DNA of 64,000 nt from Microbulbifer sp. YPW1 (GCF_013367775.1 NZ_CP055157.1:3050001-3114000); one strand, 5' to 3'; shown: positions 31,766 through 41,741, numbered from the stretch's first letter. Numbers and translations: made by a program. The notes: a model not told the origin generated them from the letters alone.

Positions 31766-34285
31766 ATGGACGATATGGATCGAAATAATAACGAATTGTT
31801 TGTCATAACCGGCGGTGGGCAGGGTAACGGTCAGCGTGTGAGCAAGCCGCGCGGCAGTGCGCGTGCCGGTTCCCGGCAGAAACTTTCGAAAACCGTGACT
31901 TCCGTAAAGCAAAAGGCCATTGAGTGGCTGCAGGCCAAATCTGATGATGTTTTCGCCCAGGTCGACGACTCACTGTTTGCCATGGCGGAAAAGGCCCATC
32001 TGCAGGACGAGCAGGACACCCTGTTCCAGGCGATTCGCAATCTGCGGGTTGGACTGGGCGACCTGATTGATGGCTTCTGCGATGGTATCGAAGAGCGATT
32101 TCACGCCCCGCGTAATGACCGCCTGGAAGAGGAGGCGGGGCTGGAATCCGGCGCCTCCCTGAAAAATCTTTCACTGGTCAACGACGACGAGCTTGAAAAG
32201 CAGGTCGCGATTCGCACCATGGTATCTAACGTCAAGCGCGACCATGCCGAATCCATTGCGGCCTTGTCCCTGCGCATGGATACCTTGCTTCCCGGTAAAA
32301 TTTACGACGAGAGCCTGCCCATCGGGCCCGCCGCTGTGTGTGTCGCTTTTGCCGATTCGCTCGATGATATCGAGTTGTCCCTGCGCGCGCGCATGACCGT
32401 GCTTAAAAAGTTTGAGCTGAACCTGGTCAATCACCTGGGAGAGCTTTACGACGCCTGCAATCGCCTGCTGGTAGAGCAGGGTGTGCTGCCCACAATCGAG
32501 GACCCGCTGCGCCGACAGCAGGGCCGCGCGGGTAGTCAGGTGCCAACCCCGTCTTCTGCCTCAGGCCCTTCTCCGCAAAGTGCGGCGTCGGCGCATAACC
32601 CTTCCTCTGTTGACGGAATCCCCACTGCACCTGCGGGACAGGCGGGCAATATGCATTTCAGTGGCGGCGGTGTGCCGGGCGCTTCCTCAGCTGCCGGCTT
32701 CGGTCAGGTTGCCCCGCCCGGCGGCGGACAGTGGACTGGCGGTGCATCGGGTAGCGGCAGCGTATCTGGGCCCGGGCTGGCGCCGGTGGGTTCCGGCGCC
32801 GCGCCGATGGCGACGCCTACGCTGTTGCAACATCTGGGACAGTTTCAGATGGCGCTGCCGGAGCACGCGGCCGGTCCGGGGCAGCTGATCAATGTGACGC
32901 AGTTGCTTGAGCAGCAACTGGTGTCAGCCAAGCAGAGCGCCTCCCTGCATGAACTGGATAGCGAAGTCATCCGCCTGGTGGATATGCTGTTCTCCTTCAT
33001 GCTGGAAGACCGCAACCTGGCGGAGCCCGTCAAAGCCCTGTTGATCCGACTGCAGCTGCCAATGCTCAAGCTCGCCGTCGCTGACAAGGCCTTCTTCAGC
33101 AAGGGTGGCCATCCGGCGAGACGCCTGTTGAACGAAATGGCGGATGCGGCGATTGGCTGGCAGCCCCCGGAGCACTACGAGGAAGATCCGCTGTACCGTG
33201 AGATCTCCGCCATCGTTGAGGACGTGTTGGCGGAGTACGACCGGGACGAGCAGGTGTTTGTGCGCCTGCTGGAATCTTTCAGGGAGTACTCTGCGCGCGA
33301 GCGCAAGCGTGCTGCGGTAATGGAGCGTCGCACCATCGACGAGGCTCAGGGCGCCGCTCGCGTGGAGGCGGCCAAGGCGCGGGTTGCCGCGGTGTTTGAT
33401 GCGCTGACCGCAGAGCGTAATTTGCCCAAAATTGTGTATCAATGGTTGAACCGGGTCTGGAGTAGTGTGTTGTTCCGGACTTGCCTCAAAGAGGGTACCG
33501 ACAGTGGCTTGTGGCGTCAGCATGTGCTCACTGCGCGGGATCTTATCTGGAGTGTCGTTGCCCCAATGCCGGAAAGCAGCGTCAAGATGCGCCGCTTGTT
33601 GCCGGACCTGAAAAAGCGCCTGGAAGAAGGGGCCCAGTCTCTCTCCCTGAGTGCTGGTGATCGCCAGCGGCTTATTGGTGGTCTGGAGGCTCTGTACGGC
33701 GAGCGACAGAAGTTGGCTGAGCGGGTTGAGTCCGAACGCGAACGCCGTACCCGCGAGCGTCTGGTTCAGGAATTGCGGCGCGAGGCCGACAGTATACTGT
33801 CCATCCCGGTTGCGGAAGGTATCACGGCTGCGCAGGCAGAGCATGAAGCCAGTGATGCCGCGCCTGAGTCTATGGTTGATGAACCTCGCGATCTCCCACC
33901 CACCCAGCCGGCGCTTCCGGAAGTGGAGGAAATCCAGCAGGTGGTTACCCGGGCGAGTGCGGCGAAGCCGGTTCCGTTGCAGCCTATTGCCCAGGACGAC
34001 GACCACTGGCAGCAGACTTACCATCTGAAGGACAGCTGGTTTTTGCTGCGGGATACGAACAAACTTCCCGTGCGCTGTCGCCTGGCGGCCATCATCAGCG
34101 ATCTGGACCAGTTCATGTTCGTAAATCGTCGCGGCGCCAAAGTGGGTGTTTACTCGCGTCTGGAACTGGCACATGCACTGCGTAATGAAGAGTTGCTGCC
34201 CCTGGAACAGGGGCCGCTGTTCGAGCGGGCTCTGCAGTATGTGGTTGGTCACTGCGGTGAGAGCAAAATCGCTATCAGCGTATGA
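31766..34285 (+). CDS. DUF1631 family protein, second of a tandem pair
   Basis: An 839-residue paralogue of the upstream gene: VDDSLFAMAEKAHLQDEQDTLF, SKGGHPARRLLNEMADA and the carboxy-terminal HWQQTYHLKDSWFLL and DLDQFMFVNRRGAKVGVYSRLELAHALRNEELLPL blocks align directly. The main difference is a longer Gly/Ser/Pro/Ala-rich linker (about residues 245-350). Function is unknown; no catalytic motif is evident. ATG 31766 is preceded by AGAGG with seven bases of spacing; a GTG at 31760 is also in frame. A terminator follows at 34331. Confidence 0.88.
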   Translation: MDDMDRNNNELFVITGGGQGNGQRVSKPRGSARAGSRQKLSKTVTSVKQKAIEWLQAKSDDVFAQVDDSLFAMAEKAHLQDEQDTLFQAIRNLRVGLGDLIDGFCDGIEERFHAPRNDRLEEEAGLESGASLKNLSLVNDDELEKQVAIRTMVSNVKRDHAESIAALSLRMDTLLPGKIYDESLPIGPAAVCVAFADSLDDIELSLRARMTVLKKFELNLVNHLGELYDACNRLLVEQGVLPTIEDPLRRQQGRAGSQVPTPSSASGPSPQSAASAHNPSSVDGIPTAPAGQAGNMHFSGGGVPGASSAAGFGQVAPPGGGQWTGGASGSGSVSGPGLAPVGSGAAPMATPTLLQHLGQFQMALPEHAAGPGQLINVTQLLEQQLVSAKQSASLHELDSEVIRLVDMLFSFMLEDRNLAEPVKALLIRLQLPMLKLAVADKAFFSKGGHPARRLLNEMADAAIGWQPPEHYEEDPLYREISAIVEDVLAEYDRDEQVFVRLLESFREYSARERKRAAVMERRTIDEAQGAARVEAAKARVAAVFDALTAERNLPKIVYQWLNRVWSSVLFRTCLKEGTDSGLWRQHVLTARDLIWSVVAPMPESSVKMRRLLPDLKKRLEEGAQSLSLSAGDRQRLIGGLEALYGERQKLAERVESERERRTRERLVQELRREADSILSIPVAEGITAAQAEHEASDAAPESMVDEPRDLPPTQPALPEVEEIQQVVTRASAAKPVPLQPIAQDDDHWQQTYHLKDSWFLLRDTNKLPVRCRLAAIISDLDQFMFVNRRGAKVGVYSRLELAHALRNEELLPLEQGPLFERALQYVVGHCGESKIAISV

Positions 34286-34330
34286 CGTGACTTTTCCACA
34301 GCAGGTATGCTGTTGTGGAAACTGGAGTGA

Positions 34331-34356
34331 AAAACCCGGGTTTATCCCGGGTTTTT
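34331..34356 (+). terminator. Terminator after the DUF1631 pair
   Basis: The stem AAACCCGGG / CCCGGGTTT around a short TTTAT loop, followed by a T run, lies 45 bases past the second DUF1631 stop. Confidence 0.88.
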
Positions 34357-34479
34357 GCGTAAATATTGCACGCTTTGTCGTTTTAGCGCCCTAATCCTCA
34401 GAATTAACGACATCTATTGGCAGTTACTTCGTTGCTTCCATAAAATAACTCTCTGCTCAATTCCAGCGGAGTCGCGTTT

Positions 34480-35055
34480 GTGAAATATCAGGTCCAGTCA
34501 GGGTGGCTTTCCGGAGTACGCCGGGTACCCAGTCCGCATTGCAACAGTCGTCCCGACAATGCGGAAGTGGATCTTCTGGTTATTCACAGCATCAGCCTGC
34601 CGCCTGGCGAGTATGGTGGTGCCTATATCGATGAGTTCTTCCTGGGGCATCTGGACATGGATGCCCATCCCTACTTTTCTGAAATTGCTACTCTGCAGGT
34701 TTCTGCCCATTTTTTGATCGATCGCAATGGTCGCGTCACCCAGTATGTGCCGCTTAACGAGCGCGCCTGGCATGCGGGGCAGTCTGAATTTTGTGGACGC
34801 GATAACTGCAACGATTTCTCTATCGGTATCGAGCTCGAAGGGCTCGATACCGATACCTACACCGCTGCGCAGTATGAATCCCTGGCAGAGGTCTCCGCGG
34901 CAATCATGGAAGCGTATCCTGCGATTGATAAGTCGCGGATAACCGGGCACTCGGATATTGCCCCGGGCAGAAAGCTGGATCCGGGGCCCGGGTTCGACTG
35001 GCAGCGGTATTTTGACAAGCTGGACCAGCAGGGCGGTAATTCCCGCGAAGCTTGA
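34480..35055 (+). CDS. ampD: 1,6-anhydro-N-acetylmuramyl-L-alanine amidase AmpD
   Basis: AmpD is a cytoplasmic zinc amidase that strips the stem peptide from anhydromuropeptides in peptidoglycan recycling, and so controls AmpR-type beta-lactamase induction. The 191-residue product has family length, without a signal peptide. Seen are the zinc His in LLVIHSISLP, HAGQSEFCGRDNCNDFSIGIELEG, and the second zinc site TGHSDIAPGRKLDPGPGFDW. GTG 34480 follows AGCGGAG. It is followed by ampE, and an AmpG-like permease lies 3 kb away, forming a local recycling cluster. Confidence 0.96.
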   Translation: MKYQVQSGWLSGVRRVPSPHCNSRPDNAEVDLLVIHSISLPPGEYGGAYIDEFFLGHLDMDAHPYFSEIATLQVSAHFLIDRNGRVTQYVPLNERAWHAGQSEFCGRDNCNDFSIGIELEGLDTDTYTAAQYESLAEVSAAIMEAYPAIDKSRITGHSDIAPGRKLDPGPGFDWQRYFDKLDQQGGNSREA

Positions 35056-35131
35056 GTCCGGTTACCACGGTGTTGTTCGACGTGTTATGCGACAATGCCA
35101 TTACATAACAAATTGAACAGGTGGGGACGCT

Positions 35132-36061
35132 ATGGCGCTGTTGATTGTGCTGTTGGCATTGGGCCTGGTACAGGTGTGGGGCTCGGGTGGACCGCTGCAC
35201 CGTGATGGCTGGTTTTATCAGTGGCAGGATTTTGTTTACCGCAGTGGACTGATGCGCGAAAGACAGGGCATTGGTTTCGGGCTTGTGGTGTTGATTCCGG
35301 TGCTGGGGGCTGCTGTGCTTCTGGTGCTGGCGGACTCGATATTTGGCTGGCTGGGGGTGTTGCTGGTCAGTGTGCCGGTGCTCCTGTACAGCTTCGGTCG
35401 CGGGAATTTTAACGAGGCGCTGTCGGCATATTTACGGGCCTGGTATCAGGGTGACCTGGAGGCGGCCAGAGCTGCGGCAGAACCGCTGCTGGATGTGGCG
35501 GACATGGAGCGTGCGCAGAGCATCAAAGATGCGCAGGAACTCCACCCGCTGGTGTTCAGGGCCGCAGCCTACCGCGCTTTTGAACGCCTGTTTGCGGTGC
35601 TGTTCTGGTTCCTGCTGTTGGGCATTCCGGGAGCCATGCTTTACCGGCTCAGTCATTTGGCGCGCGAGAGATTGGCGAAGCAAGGTCAGGCGCAGGAAGA
35701 ATCACTGTCCGCGGTGGCCGATGCGGACAGGTTCCTGGCTGCACGCTGGCTGTGGCTGATTGAGTGGCTGCCGGTGCGGGCGATGGGCTTCACGCTCGCG
35801 ATCGTGGGGAACTTTGCCGGTTGCTACCGCGCATGGCGCGATCACCTGACCTGCAAACAGACCGCTACCGAGGATGTGCTCGAGTACTATCTCGAGGGTG
35901 CCCTGGGGGGGATCGACAGCAGTGAATGCAGTGCCGGTGTGGCCGTGAGCGAAGGGCAGCGGCTGTGCGGCGCGGAAATCGAGGGCATGCAGGCCCTGCT
36001 GTCTCGCGCCCTGCTGATGTGGATTACCCTGATGGCCCTGTACGGGCTTTTCAGTAACTAA
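35132..36061 (+). CDS. ampE: AmpE-like inner membrane protein
   Basis: AmpE is a membrane protein of unclear role encoded with AmpD. The 309-residue product has about four helices (near 2-20, 45-85, 155-175, 285-305), the early FVYRSGLMRERQGIGF block and a GRGNFNEALSAYLRAWYQGD block typical of AmpE. ATG 35132 follows GGTGGGGACGC. It lies 76 bases after ampD on the same strand. Confidence 0.9.
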   Translation: MALLIVLLALGLVQVWGSGGPLHRDGWFYQWQDFVYRSGLMRERQGIGFGLVVLIPVLGAAVLLVLADSIFGWLGVLLVSVPVLLYSFGRGNFNEALSAYLRAWYQGDLEAARAAAEPLLDVADMERAQSIKDAQELHPLVFRAAAYRAFERLFAVLFWFLLLGIPGAMLYRLSHLARERLAKQGQAQEESLSAVADADRFLAARWLWLIEWLPVRAMGFTLAIVGNFAGCYRAWRDHLTCKQTATEDVLEYYLEGALGGIDSSECSAGVAVSEGQRLCGAEIEGMQALLSRALLMWITLMALYGLFSN

Positions 36062-36107
36062 GCTTTCCACTGTTCCTTTCGAATCAAATACTTGCGCGAG
36101 AGAGTGC

Positions 36108-37103
36108 GTGTCAGACGTTATCACCGACAATATTGATCTGCCGAGCGCAGCCGATGTATTCACCGCGGCCGAACGCATTGCGGGCCACATCCATCGAACA
36201 CCGCTGATGAGCTCGTCCGGGCTCAACGCGCAGCTTGGTGGCGAGCTTTTTTTCAAGTGCGAGCATCTGCAGAAAGTCGGCGCCTTCAAGGCGCGCGGCG
36301 CGGCCAATGCCGTGCTGCAATTGCCGGCGGACACCGCAATGGTGGCGACCCATTCCTCGGGCAACCACGGTGCGGCACTGGCCTGGGCGGCTGCATTGCG
36401 CGGAATCGCCTGCCGGGTAGTGATGCCTGAAAATGCCCCGGAAGCAAAAAAAGCGGCGGTCGCCGCCTATGGTGCTGAAATCGTTCTGTGCGAAGCGACA
36501 CTGGCTGCGCGGGAGTCCACGCTTGCGGCGGTGGTGGCGCAGACCGGGGCACATGTGGTTCCACCGTTTGACGATCCACGGATTATTGCCGGGCAGGGCA
36601 CGGTGGTACAGGAAATCGTTGGGCAGTGCCGCGAACAAGGTTTCACCCCCGATATGATCGTCTGCCCGGTGGGTGGCGGCGGCTTGCTCGCCGGTGCGGG
36701 TCTTGCCGCATCGGCACTGGGGCCCGAGATCAAGGTATTGGGTGCGGAACCCTGCGGCGCGGATGATGCGCAACGTTCCTTCCGCAGCGGCGTGCGGGTG
36801 ACCGAGCAGGTGCCCGACACCATAGCGGACGGCCTGCGCACCACCCTGGGCTTGCGGAATTTTGCACTGATTCGCCGTCACGTAAGTGATGTGGTGACCG
36901 CTTCCGAGCCGGCCATTCGCGAGGCGCTTGGCCTGATGTGGAATCGCACCAAGCAATTTGTCGAACCCTCCGCAGCGGTGGGGTTGGCGACGGTTCTGGA
37001 ACATCCGGCGCGTTTTCGCAACAAGCGAGCGGTGATCGTGCTCACCGGTGGCAACATGGATATCTCTGCGGTGGCCGGCATGATCGCGGGTAGCGCTCAG
37101 TAG
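36108..37103 (+). CDS. PLP-dependent threonine/serine dehydratase family enzyme
   Basis: A fold-type II PLP enzyme that deaminates or racemises hydroxyamino acids (threonine dehydratase, serine racemase or 3-hydroxyaspartate ammonia-lyase). The 331-residue product has the Schiff-base lysine in VGAFKARGA near residue 60, the substrate loop SSGNHGAALA near 83, the phosphate loop VGGGGLLAGAG near 188 and a terminal TGGN motif. It lacks the regulatory domain of biosynthetic IlvA, so it is the catabolic or racemase type; the exact substrate cannot be read from the sequence. GTG 36108 begins the frame 47 bases after ampE. Confidence 0.92.
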   Translation: MSDVITDNIDLPSAADVFTAAERIAGHIHRTPLMSSSGLNAQLGGELFFKCEHLQKVGAFKARGAANAVLQLPADTAMVATHSSGNHGAALAWAAALRGIACRVVMPENAPEAKKAAVAAYGAEIVLCEATLAARESTLAAVVAQTGAHVVPPFDDPRIIAGQGTVVQEIVGQCREQGFTPDMIVCPVGGGGLLAGAGLAASALGPEIKVLGAEPCGADDAQRSFRSGVRVTEQVPDTIADGLRTTLGLRNFALIRRHVSDVVTASEPAIREALGLMWNRTKQFVEPSAAVGLATVLEHPARFRNKRAVIVLTGGNMDISAVAGMIAGSAQ

Positions 37104-37169
37104 TCCGGACAATGTGGCGGGTGTCGGTGCAATCCGGTGCCTGAAGGGAGGAAGACAGGAGGATTGACG

Positions 37170-37823
37170 ATGAAGCGGATCAACGACCAGAGAGGGCTGT
37201 TGGCGCGGTTCAGCAGCGTACTTAAAGGGACTGCTACACTGTTTGCAACTCGGCTGAAGGGAATATCCGTACCGCTCTTGATCCGCCTCTCTGTCGCCGC
37301 GTTTGCCCTGTCCACAGTGCATGTAGCGCGTGCAGATTCACTGCAGCTGGCGTCGTCGACCCTGACCGATGGCGGCCGTATGCCGCCGGCGCAGTTGTAT
37401 TACGGTTTCGGTTGCAGCGGCGAGAATATCTCTCCGGAACTGCACTGGCAGGGGGCCCCAGAGGGCACTCGCAGCTATGCCCTGGTGATGTACGACCCGG
37501 ATGCACCCACCGGCAGCGGCTGGTGGCACTGGGTGGTGTTCAATATCCCTGCCACCGTGAAAGCGATACCCGAGGGGGCCGGTGATCCCAAGGCCGGCCT
37601 GATACCCGAAGCGATACAAAGTCGTACCGATTTTGGCAGTCCGGGTTATGGTGGTGCCTGCCCACCGGAGGGGCATGGTGACCATCGATACCAGTTCCGC
37701 CTGTATGCTCTCAAGGTGGATCAGCTGCCGCTTGATGAGGATTCCCCTGCGGCGATGGTGGCTTATCACATCAATGCCAACAAGCTGGCGGAAGCCCAGT
37801 TGGAAGTGAAATTTGGCCGTTGA
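37170..37823 (+). CDS. Exported YbhB/YbcL family (PEBP) protein
   Basis: A phosphatidylethanolamine-binding-protein fold protein related to E. coli YbhB/YbcL; ligand unknown. The 217-residue product has an amino-terminal stretch with a basic region, then a hydrophobic segment ending VHVARA-DS (signal-like, cut near residue 52), so probably periplasmic. The PEBP signature YDPDAPTGSGWWHWVVFNI is near residue 110. ATG 37170 follows a strong AGGAGG. The unusually long pre-signal part is odd; a shorter start is not evident. Confidence 0.88.
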   Translation: MKRINDQRGLLARFSSVLKGTATLFATRLKGISVPLLIRLSVAAFALSTVHVARADSLQLASSTLTDGGRMPPAQLYYGFGCSGENISPELHWQGAPEGTRSYALVMYDPDAPTGSGWWHWVVFNIPATVKAIPEGAGDPKAGLIPEAIQSRTDFGSPGYGGACPPEGHGDHRYQFRLYALKVDQLPLDEDSPAAMVAYHINANKLAEAQLEVKFGR

Positions 37824-37882
37824 CGCCTGATGTGTCAGGGCGCGGCTTTAAGGCAAGCAATAAAAGGAAGCACAGCCTGCCC

Positions 37883-39244
37883 ATGCAAAAGCAAAAAATG
37901 ACTTGGGGAGAAGCGCTCAAGGTTTACTCGCGGCCCAAAGTGGTAGCGATGTTTTTCTTTGGGATATCTGCGGGGCTACCACTGCTTCTGGTCTTTTCCA
38001 CCCTGACCGCCTGGCTGCGGGATTACGGCATCAGTCGCACCACCATCGGGTTTACCGCGTGGATTGGCATCACGTTTTCGATCAAGTTTATCTGGGCCCC
38101 GATCATTGACTCCCTGCGCATCCCGGTCCTGACTGGGTTGATGGGGAAAAGGCGCAGCTGGATCCTGGTGTCGCAGATTGGCGTCGCGTTCGGCCTGTTC
38201 TCCATGAGCCAGATCAATCCCCAGCTGGCACTGCCCGCGGTATTCGGATTTGGCATACTGGTGGCTTTCTGTTCTGCGTCCCAGGACGTGGTGATTGATG
38301 CCTACCGGATCGAAGCCGTGGACAAGGAATACCAGGGCGCCATGGCCGCAATGTACGTCTTTGGCTACCGGGTAGCGCTACTGATCGCGGGCGCCGGCGC
38401 CCTGTTTATCGCTGAATATGCCAGCTGGAGTATTGCTTATATTTCCATGGCGGCGTTGATGGGAGTGGGTATTCTCACCACGTTGATGGTGTCGGAGCCC
38501 GACCATCAAAAGGCCCGCGCGCAGGGCAAGGAGTTCCAGCACGCTTGGGTCGATCGGGTGCTGGGCAGCGGCAAGCACGGCAAAATCAGTGAGTGGTTTG
38601 TGCGCGCGGTCGCCTGTCCATTTATCGATTTCTTTGAGCGAAATGGCCGATTTGCCCTGGTGCTACTGCTGTTTATAGGCATTTATCGGGTCAGTGATAT
38701 CGCCATGGGTGTCATGGCCAATCCTTTCTATCTGGATCTCGGTTTCAGCAAGGATGATATCGCGCAGATCGGCAAGCTGTTCGGGTTTGTGTGTACGATG
38801 ATCGGGGCCTTCCTTGGCGGAGCGATGGTAGTGCGTTTTGGTATTCTGCGCCCGTTGATCCTGGGGGCCGTGATGGTCGCGGCGACCAATCTGCTGTTCG
38901 CGCACCTGGCAACCCTGGGGCCGGACAAAACCTGGCTGGCGATTGTCATCAGCGCCGACAATATCAGTGCCGGCATATCCAACTCGGTGTTTATCGCCTT
39001 CCTTTCCAGTCTGGTGAATCAGTCCTATACCGCTACCCAGTACGCCCTGTTCAGCTCCCTGATGACCCTGCCGGGGAAATTCATCAGCGGGTTCTCCGGC
39101 ATTGTGGTGGATGCAGAAGGCTATGAATCCTTCTTTATCCTGGTGGCCATACTCGGCATCCCGGCAGTGTTGCTGGCCATTTACATCTGGTACCGGAACC
39201 GGGACCAGGAAGCGGCGGAGGCCAAGGAGGCTGCCGCCGGGTGA
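37883..39244 (+). CDS. ampG: AmpG-like MFS permease
   Basis: AmpG imports GlcNAc-anhydromuropeptides into the cytoplasm for recycling. The 453-residue protein has about twelve to fourteen helices. The opening WGEALKVYSRPKVVAMFFFG, SAGLPLLLVFSTLTAWLRDYG and SQDVVIDAYRIEAV match AmpG. ATG 37883 is chosen; a later ATG at 37898 also fits. It lies 60 bases after the PEBP-family gene. Proximity to ampDE supports the role, although AmpG-like paralogues with other substrates exist. Confidence 0.9.
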   Translation: MQKQKMTWGEALKVYSRPKVVAMFFFGISAGLPLLLVFSTLTAWLRDYGISRTTIGFTAWIGITFSIKFIWAPIIDSLRIPVLTGLMGKRRSWILVSQIGVAFGLFSMSQINPQLALPAVFGFGILVAFCSASQDVVIDAYRIEAVDKEYQGAMAAMYVFGYRVALLIAGAGALFIAEYASWSIAYISMAALMGVGILTTLMVSEPDHQKARAQGKEFQHAWVDRVLGSGKHGKISEWFVRAVACPFIDFFERNGRFALVLLLFIGIYRVSDIAMGVMANPFYLDLGFSKDDIAQIGKLFGFVCTMIGAFLGGAMVVRFGILRPLILGAVMVAATNLLFAHLATLGPDKTWLAIVISADNISAGISNSVFIAFLSSLVNQSYTATQYALFSSLMTLPGKFISGFSGIVVDAEGYESFFILVAILGIPAVLLAIYIWYRNRDQEAAEAKEAAAG

Positions 39245-39258
39245 CCGGGGCGGTTTCG

Positions 39259-39281
39259 GCATTCGCTTGTCGGGCGAATGC
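39259..39281. terminator. Hairpin between convergent genes
   Basis: GCATTCGC and GCGAATGC pair around a seven-base loop between the converging permease and MGMT-like genes. No clear T run follows, so termination is only possible. Confidence 0.3.
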
Positions 39282-39323
39282 GCGCCTTGTTCTTCGGCCT
39301 CGTAAGTTGGCTCCCCCAGTTAG

Positions 39324-39707
39324 CTACAGCTCATCTGGTTTCGGCCACGCGTAATGTCCCAGGTCAATTTTCCCTTTCACTGGCGTAATACCCTCATCGC
39401 GTAACCGCTCCAGCTGACGCTGTGCCGAGGGACCGGGCAGGGAGATCCGTCCCTGCGCATTGATCACCCGGTGCCAGGGAAGCTGCGTATCCCGCGGCAG
39501 CTTGCGCAGGGTCTGCCCCACCAGCCGCGCGGCGCGCGGGAAGCCTGCGAGTTCCGCCAGGGTGCCGTAGGTGACTACCCGTCCTGCAGGGACCCGTGCG
39601 AGTACAAGGCAGATCCGACTTGTGGCATCATGACTCCCAGTATCCTTATTCCCTGATTTGTTCGATCCTGGATCGGAACTAATCGTGTTGATTGATTTCT
39701 TAGTCAA
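39324..39707 (-). CDS. Alkyltransferase-like protein (MGMT family, inactive Cys)
   Basis: A 127-residue MGMT-family protein. It has the DNA-binding part VPAGRVVTYGTLAELAGFPRAARLVGQTL and the active-site loop PWHRVINAQGRIS, in which Trp replaces the alkyl-acceptor Cys of PCHRV. That marks it as an alkyltransferase-like (ATL) protein, which binds O6-alkylguanine and hands the lesion to nucleotide excision repair. The start appears to be TTG 39707; no in-frame ATG gives a full domain. Converges with the AmpG-like gene. Confidence 0.92.
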   Translation of the reverse strand: MTKKSINTISSDPGSNKSGNKDTGSHDATSRICLVLARVPAGRVVTYGTLAELAGFPRAARLVGQTLRKLPRDTQLPWHRVINAQGRISLPGPSAQRQLERLRDEGITPVKGKIDLGHYAWPKPDEL

Positions 39708-39746
39708 TTCTCTGTCATAACCCCAGGCTATCGAAAAGGTTGTTTC

Positions 39747-40823
39747 GTGCTTTCTGCTGTACCCAGAACTTCTTCCCGGATTTTACCCCGTTTAGGCGCT
39801 TTACCCAGGCTGCTCAGCGGCCTGGTTTGTGCGGCGCTGGTGGGGTTTGCATCTCACGCCAGTGCCGGTGTACTCAGCCTCGCCAATGGTGATCGCATTT
39901 ACGGCGAGCTGGTGGTTGTGGAGCGTGACCATGTGGTGTGGAAGTCTGAAACCTTCGGTGATATTACCGTAGCGAAAGAGAAAATCCTGTCCCTCGAGAC
40001 CGATAAAGACCTGAAAATTGCCGGTCGCGACGAGCCTTGTGTACTTGCGGGGCATCGCCGTGAACAGTGGGAGCTTTACTGTGATGAGGGATCTGGCTGG
40101 GTAATGGACTTCCCGGCGATTGATCGCGCCGAGCCGTACATCAACTTTGTCGGTAACCCCATCATCTTCCGCGGAAACGTGGCAGCTTCCGGTGTGTTCG
40201 AGGAGGGCAACCGAGAGCGTGAAGACTGGGATATCAATGCCAATTTTGATATCCGCAACGGCGACTTCCACCATCTGGTCGGCACCCAGTACCAGAACCA
40301 GAACAGTACAGAAGTCGACGACCTGGAAAAGTACCGATTCAATTACGACCTCCGCTGGATCTTTGCCGAAAAGTGGTTCGCCGCGGGCAACAGCTCATTT
40401 CTGCATGAAGAGGCGCGTAACCTGGATCTGAGTACCACGGTCGGTCTCGGTCTCGGTTACCTGTTTTTTGACACGGACAAATCCGCACTGTCGATCCAGG
40501 GCGGTGTGAGTAGCCTGAAAGAAGATTATATTGATCCCAGCCTGAATCCGGATCCCAGCAAGCGCTATGGAGCGGGACGAGCTGCTTGGGACTTCCGCTA
40601 CAAGTTCGATATGGGCCCGGAAGTGTATTACAACCAGGAACTGCTGCAGTCTCTGGACCGCAGTGAGGATTACCAGAGCAACGCGGAAATCGGTGTGCGT
40701 ACCCCCTTGGTAAAGGGCATCCTGATGGAAGTGAAATATGCCTGGCAGTACGACAATACGCCGTCTCTGGATAGCGAAAAAGAAGACACCAAAATGACGG
40801 TTGGCGTGGGCTATTCCTGGTAA
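39747..40823 (+). CDS. DUF481 outer membrane protein
   Basis: A 358-residue exported protein. The signal peptide ends near SHASA-GVL (about residue 40). An amino-terminal soluble part ([24 protein letters not shown]-like small beta domain) precedes a DUF481 beta-barrel whose strands alternate hydrophobic residues, with final aromatic-ended strand TVGVGYSW, typical of outer membrane proteins. Function unknown; the family is salt-stress induced in E. coli (YdiY). GTG 39747 follows AAAGG. Divergent from the MGMT-like gene with a 39-base gap. Confidence 0.9.
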   Translation: MLSAVPRTSSRILPRLGALPRLLSGLVCAALVGFASHASAGVLSLANGDRIYGELVVVERDHVVWKSETFGDITVAKEKILSLETDKDLKIAGRDEPCVLAGHRREQWELYCDEGSGWVMDFPAIDRAEPYINFVGNPIIFRGNVAASGVFEEGNREREDWDINANFDIRNGDFHHLVGTQYQNQNSTEVDDLEKYRFNYDLRWIFAEKWFAAGNSSFLHEEARNLDLSTTVGLGLGYLFFDTDKSALSIQGGVSSLKEDYIDPSLNPDPSKRYGAGRAAWDFRYKFDMGPEVYYNQELLQSLDRSEDYQSNAEIGVRTPLVKGILMEVKYAWQYDNTPSLDSEKEDTKMTVGVGYSW

Positions 40824-40869
40824 AGGAAAGTACCGCTCGAAGACATTTGAAGAATTTTTTGAGGTTCAC

Positions 40870-41631
40870 ATGCAGGTTACTAACAGCATTATCGCCATTA
40901 CCGGCGCCGGCCAGGGTCTCGGGCGTGCAATGGCCGAGTATCTTGCCGGGCGCGGTGCTCGCCTTGCACTGATCGATGTCAATCAGGAGCGGCTCGACGA
41001 GAGCGTTGCGGCCTGTAGTGCGCAAGGCGCCGAGGCGCGCAGCTACGTAATCAATGTCGCTGACGAAGATGCCGTAGACCAGGGCTTTGCCGAGATTGCC
41101 AAGGATTTTGGTGGCCTCGATGTCCTGGTGAATAACGCGGGCATCATGCGCGATGGCATGCTGTTGAAAGTCAAAGACGGCAAAGTCGCCGAGCGCATGT
41201 CCCTGGCCCAGTGGCAGTCGGTCATCGACGTTAACCTGACCGGTGTGTTTCTGTGTACCCGTGCGGCGGCGGGGATCATGGCGGAACGTGGAGAAGGCGG
41301 CGTGATCGTCAATATCTCCAGTGTGTCTCGCGCTGGCAACATGGGGCAGACCAACTACTCCGCCTCTAAAGCCGGTGTAGCCACCATGACCGTGACCTGG
41401 GCGCGGGAGCTGGCACGCTACGGTGTGCGGGTTGCCGCAATTGCACCAGGATTTATCGGTACCGAGATGGTGGCGCAGATGCGACCGGAGATTCTCGAAG
41501 GCCTGGTGAAGCAGGTTCCGCTGCGCCGGATCGGCGAGCCGGACGAAATCGCCAGTACGGTGTCCTTTATTATTGAAAACGACTATCTCACCGGTCGTGT
41601 ACTGGAAATCGATGGTGGCGCCCGCATGTAA
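40870..41631 (+). CDS. Short-chain dehydrogenase/reductase (FabG-like)
   Basis: A 253-residue classical SDR, using NAD(P)H to interconvert a ketone and alcohol. Seen are the cofactor loop [10 protein letters not shown] near residue 10, [11 protein letters not shown] near 87, the catalytic Ser in [12 protein letters not shown] and the YSASKAG Tyr/Lys near 160, and DGGARM at the end. FabG-like in overall length, but a true fabG is normally in a fab operon, so the substrate is unknown. ATG 40870 lies after TTTGAGG, 46 bases downstream of the DUF481 gene. Confidence 0.93.
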   Translation: MQVTNSIIAITGAGQGLGRAMAEYLAGRGARLALIDVNQERLDESVAACSAQGAEARSYVINVADEDAVDQGFAEIAKDFGGLDVLVNNAGIMRDGMLLKVKDGKVAERMSLAQWQSVIDVNLTGVFLCTRAAAGIMAERGEGGVIVNISSVSRAGNMGQTNYSASKAGVATMTVTWARELARYGVRVAAIAPGFIGTEMVAQMRPEILEGLVKQVPLRRIGEPDEIASTVSFIIENDYLTGRVLEIDGGARM

Positions 41632-41741
41632 GCCTGCCGGGCACTGACAACTCTCATCTGAAGTCCGGCCAAAGGGCGCCTTGTCGGGCCCGCTGATCTT
41701 GTTTCACGCCCGGTATTGGCCGGGCCACAGGAGTCGCCCCT

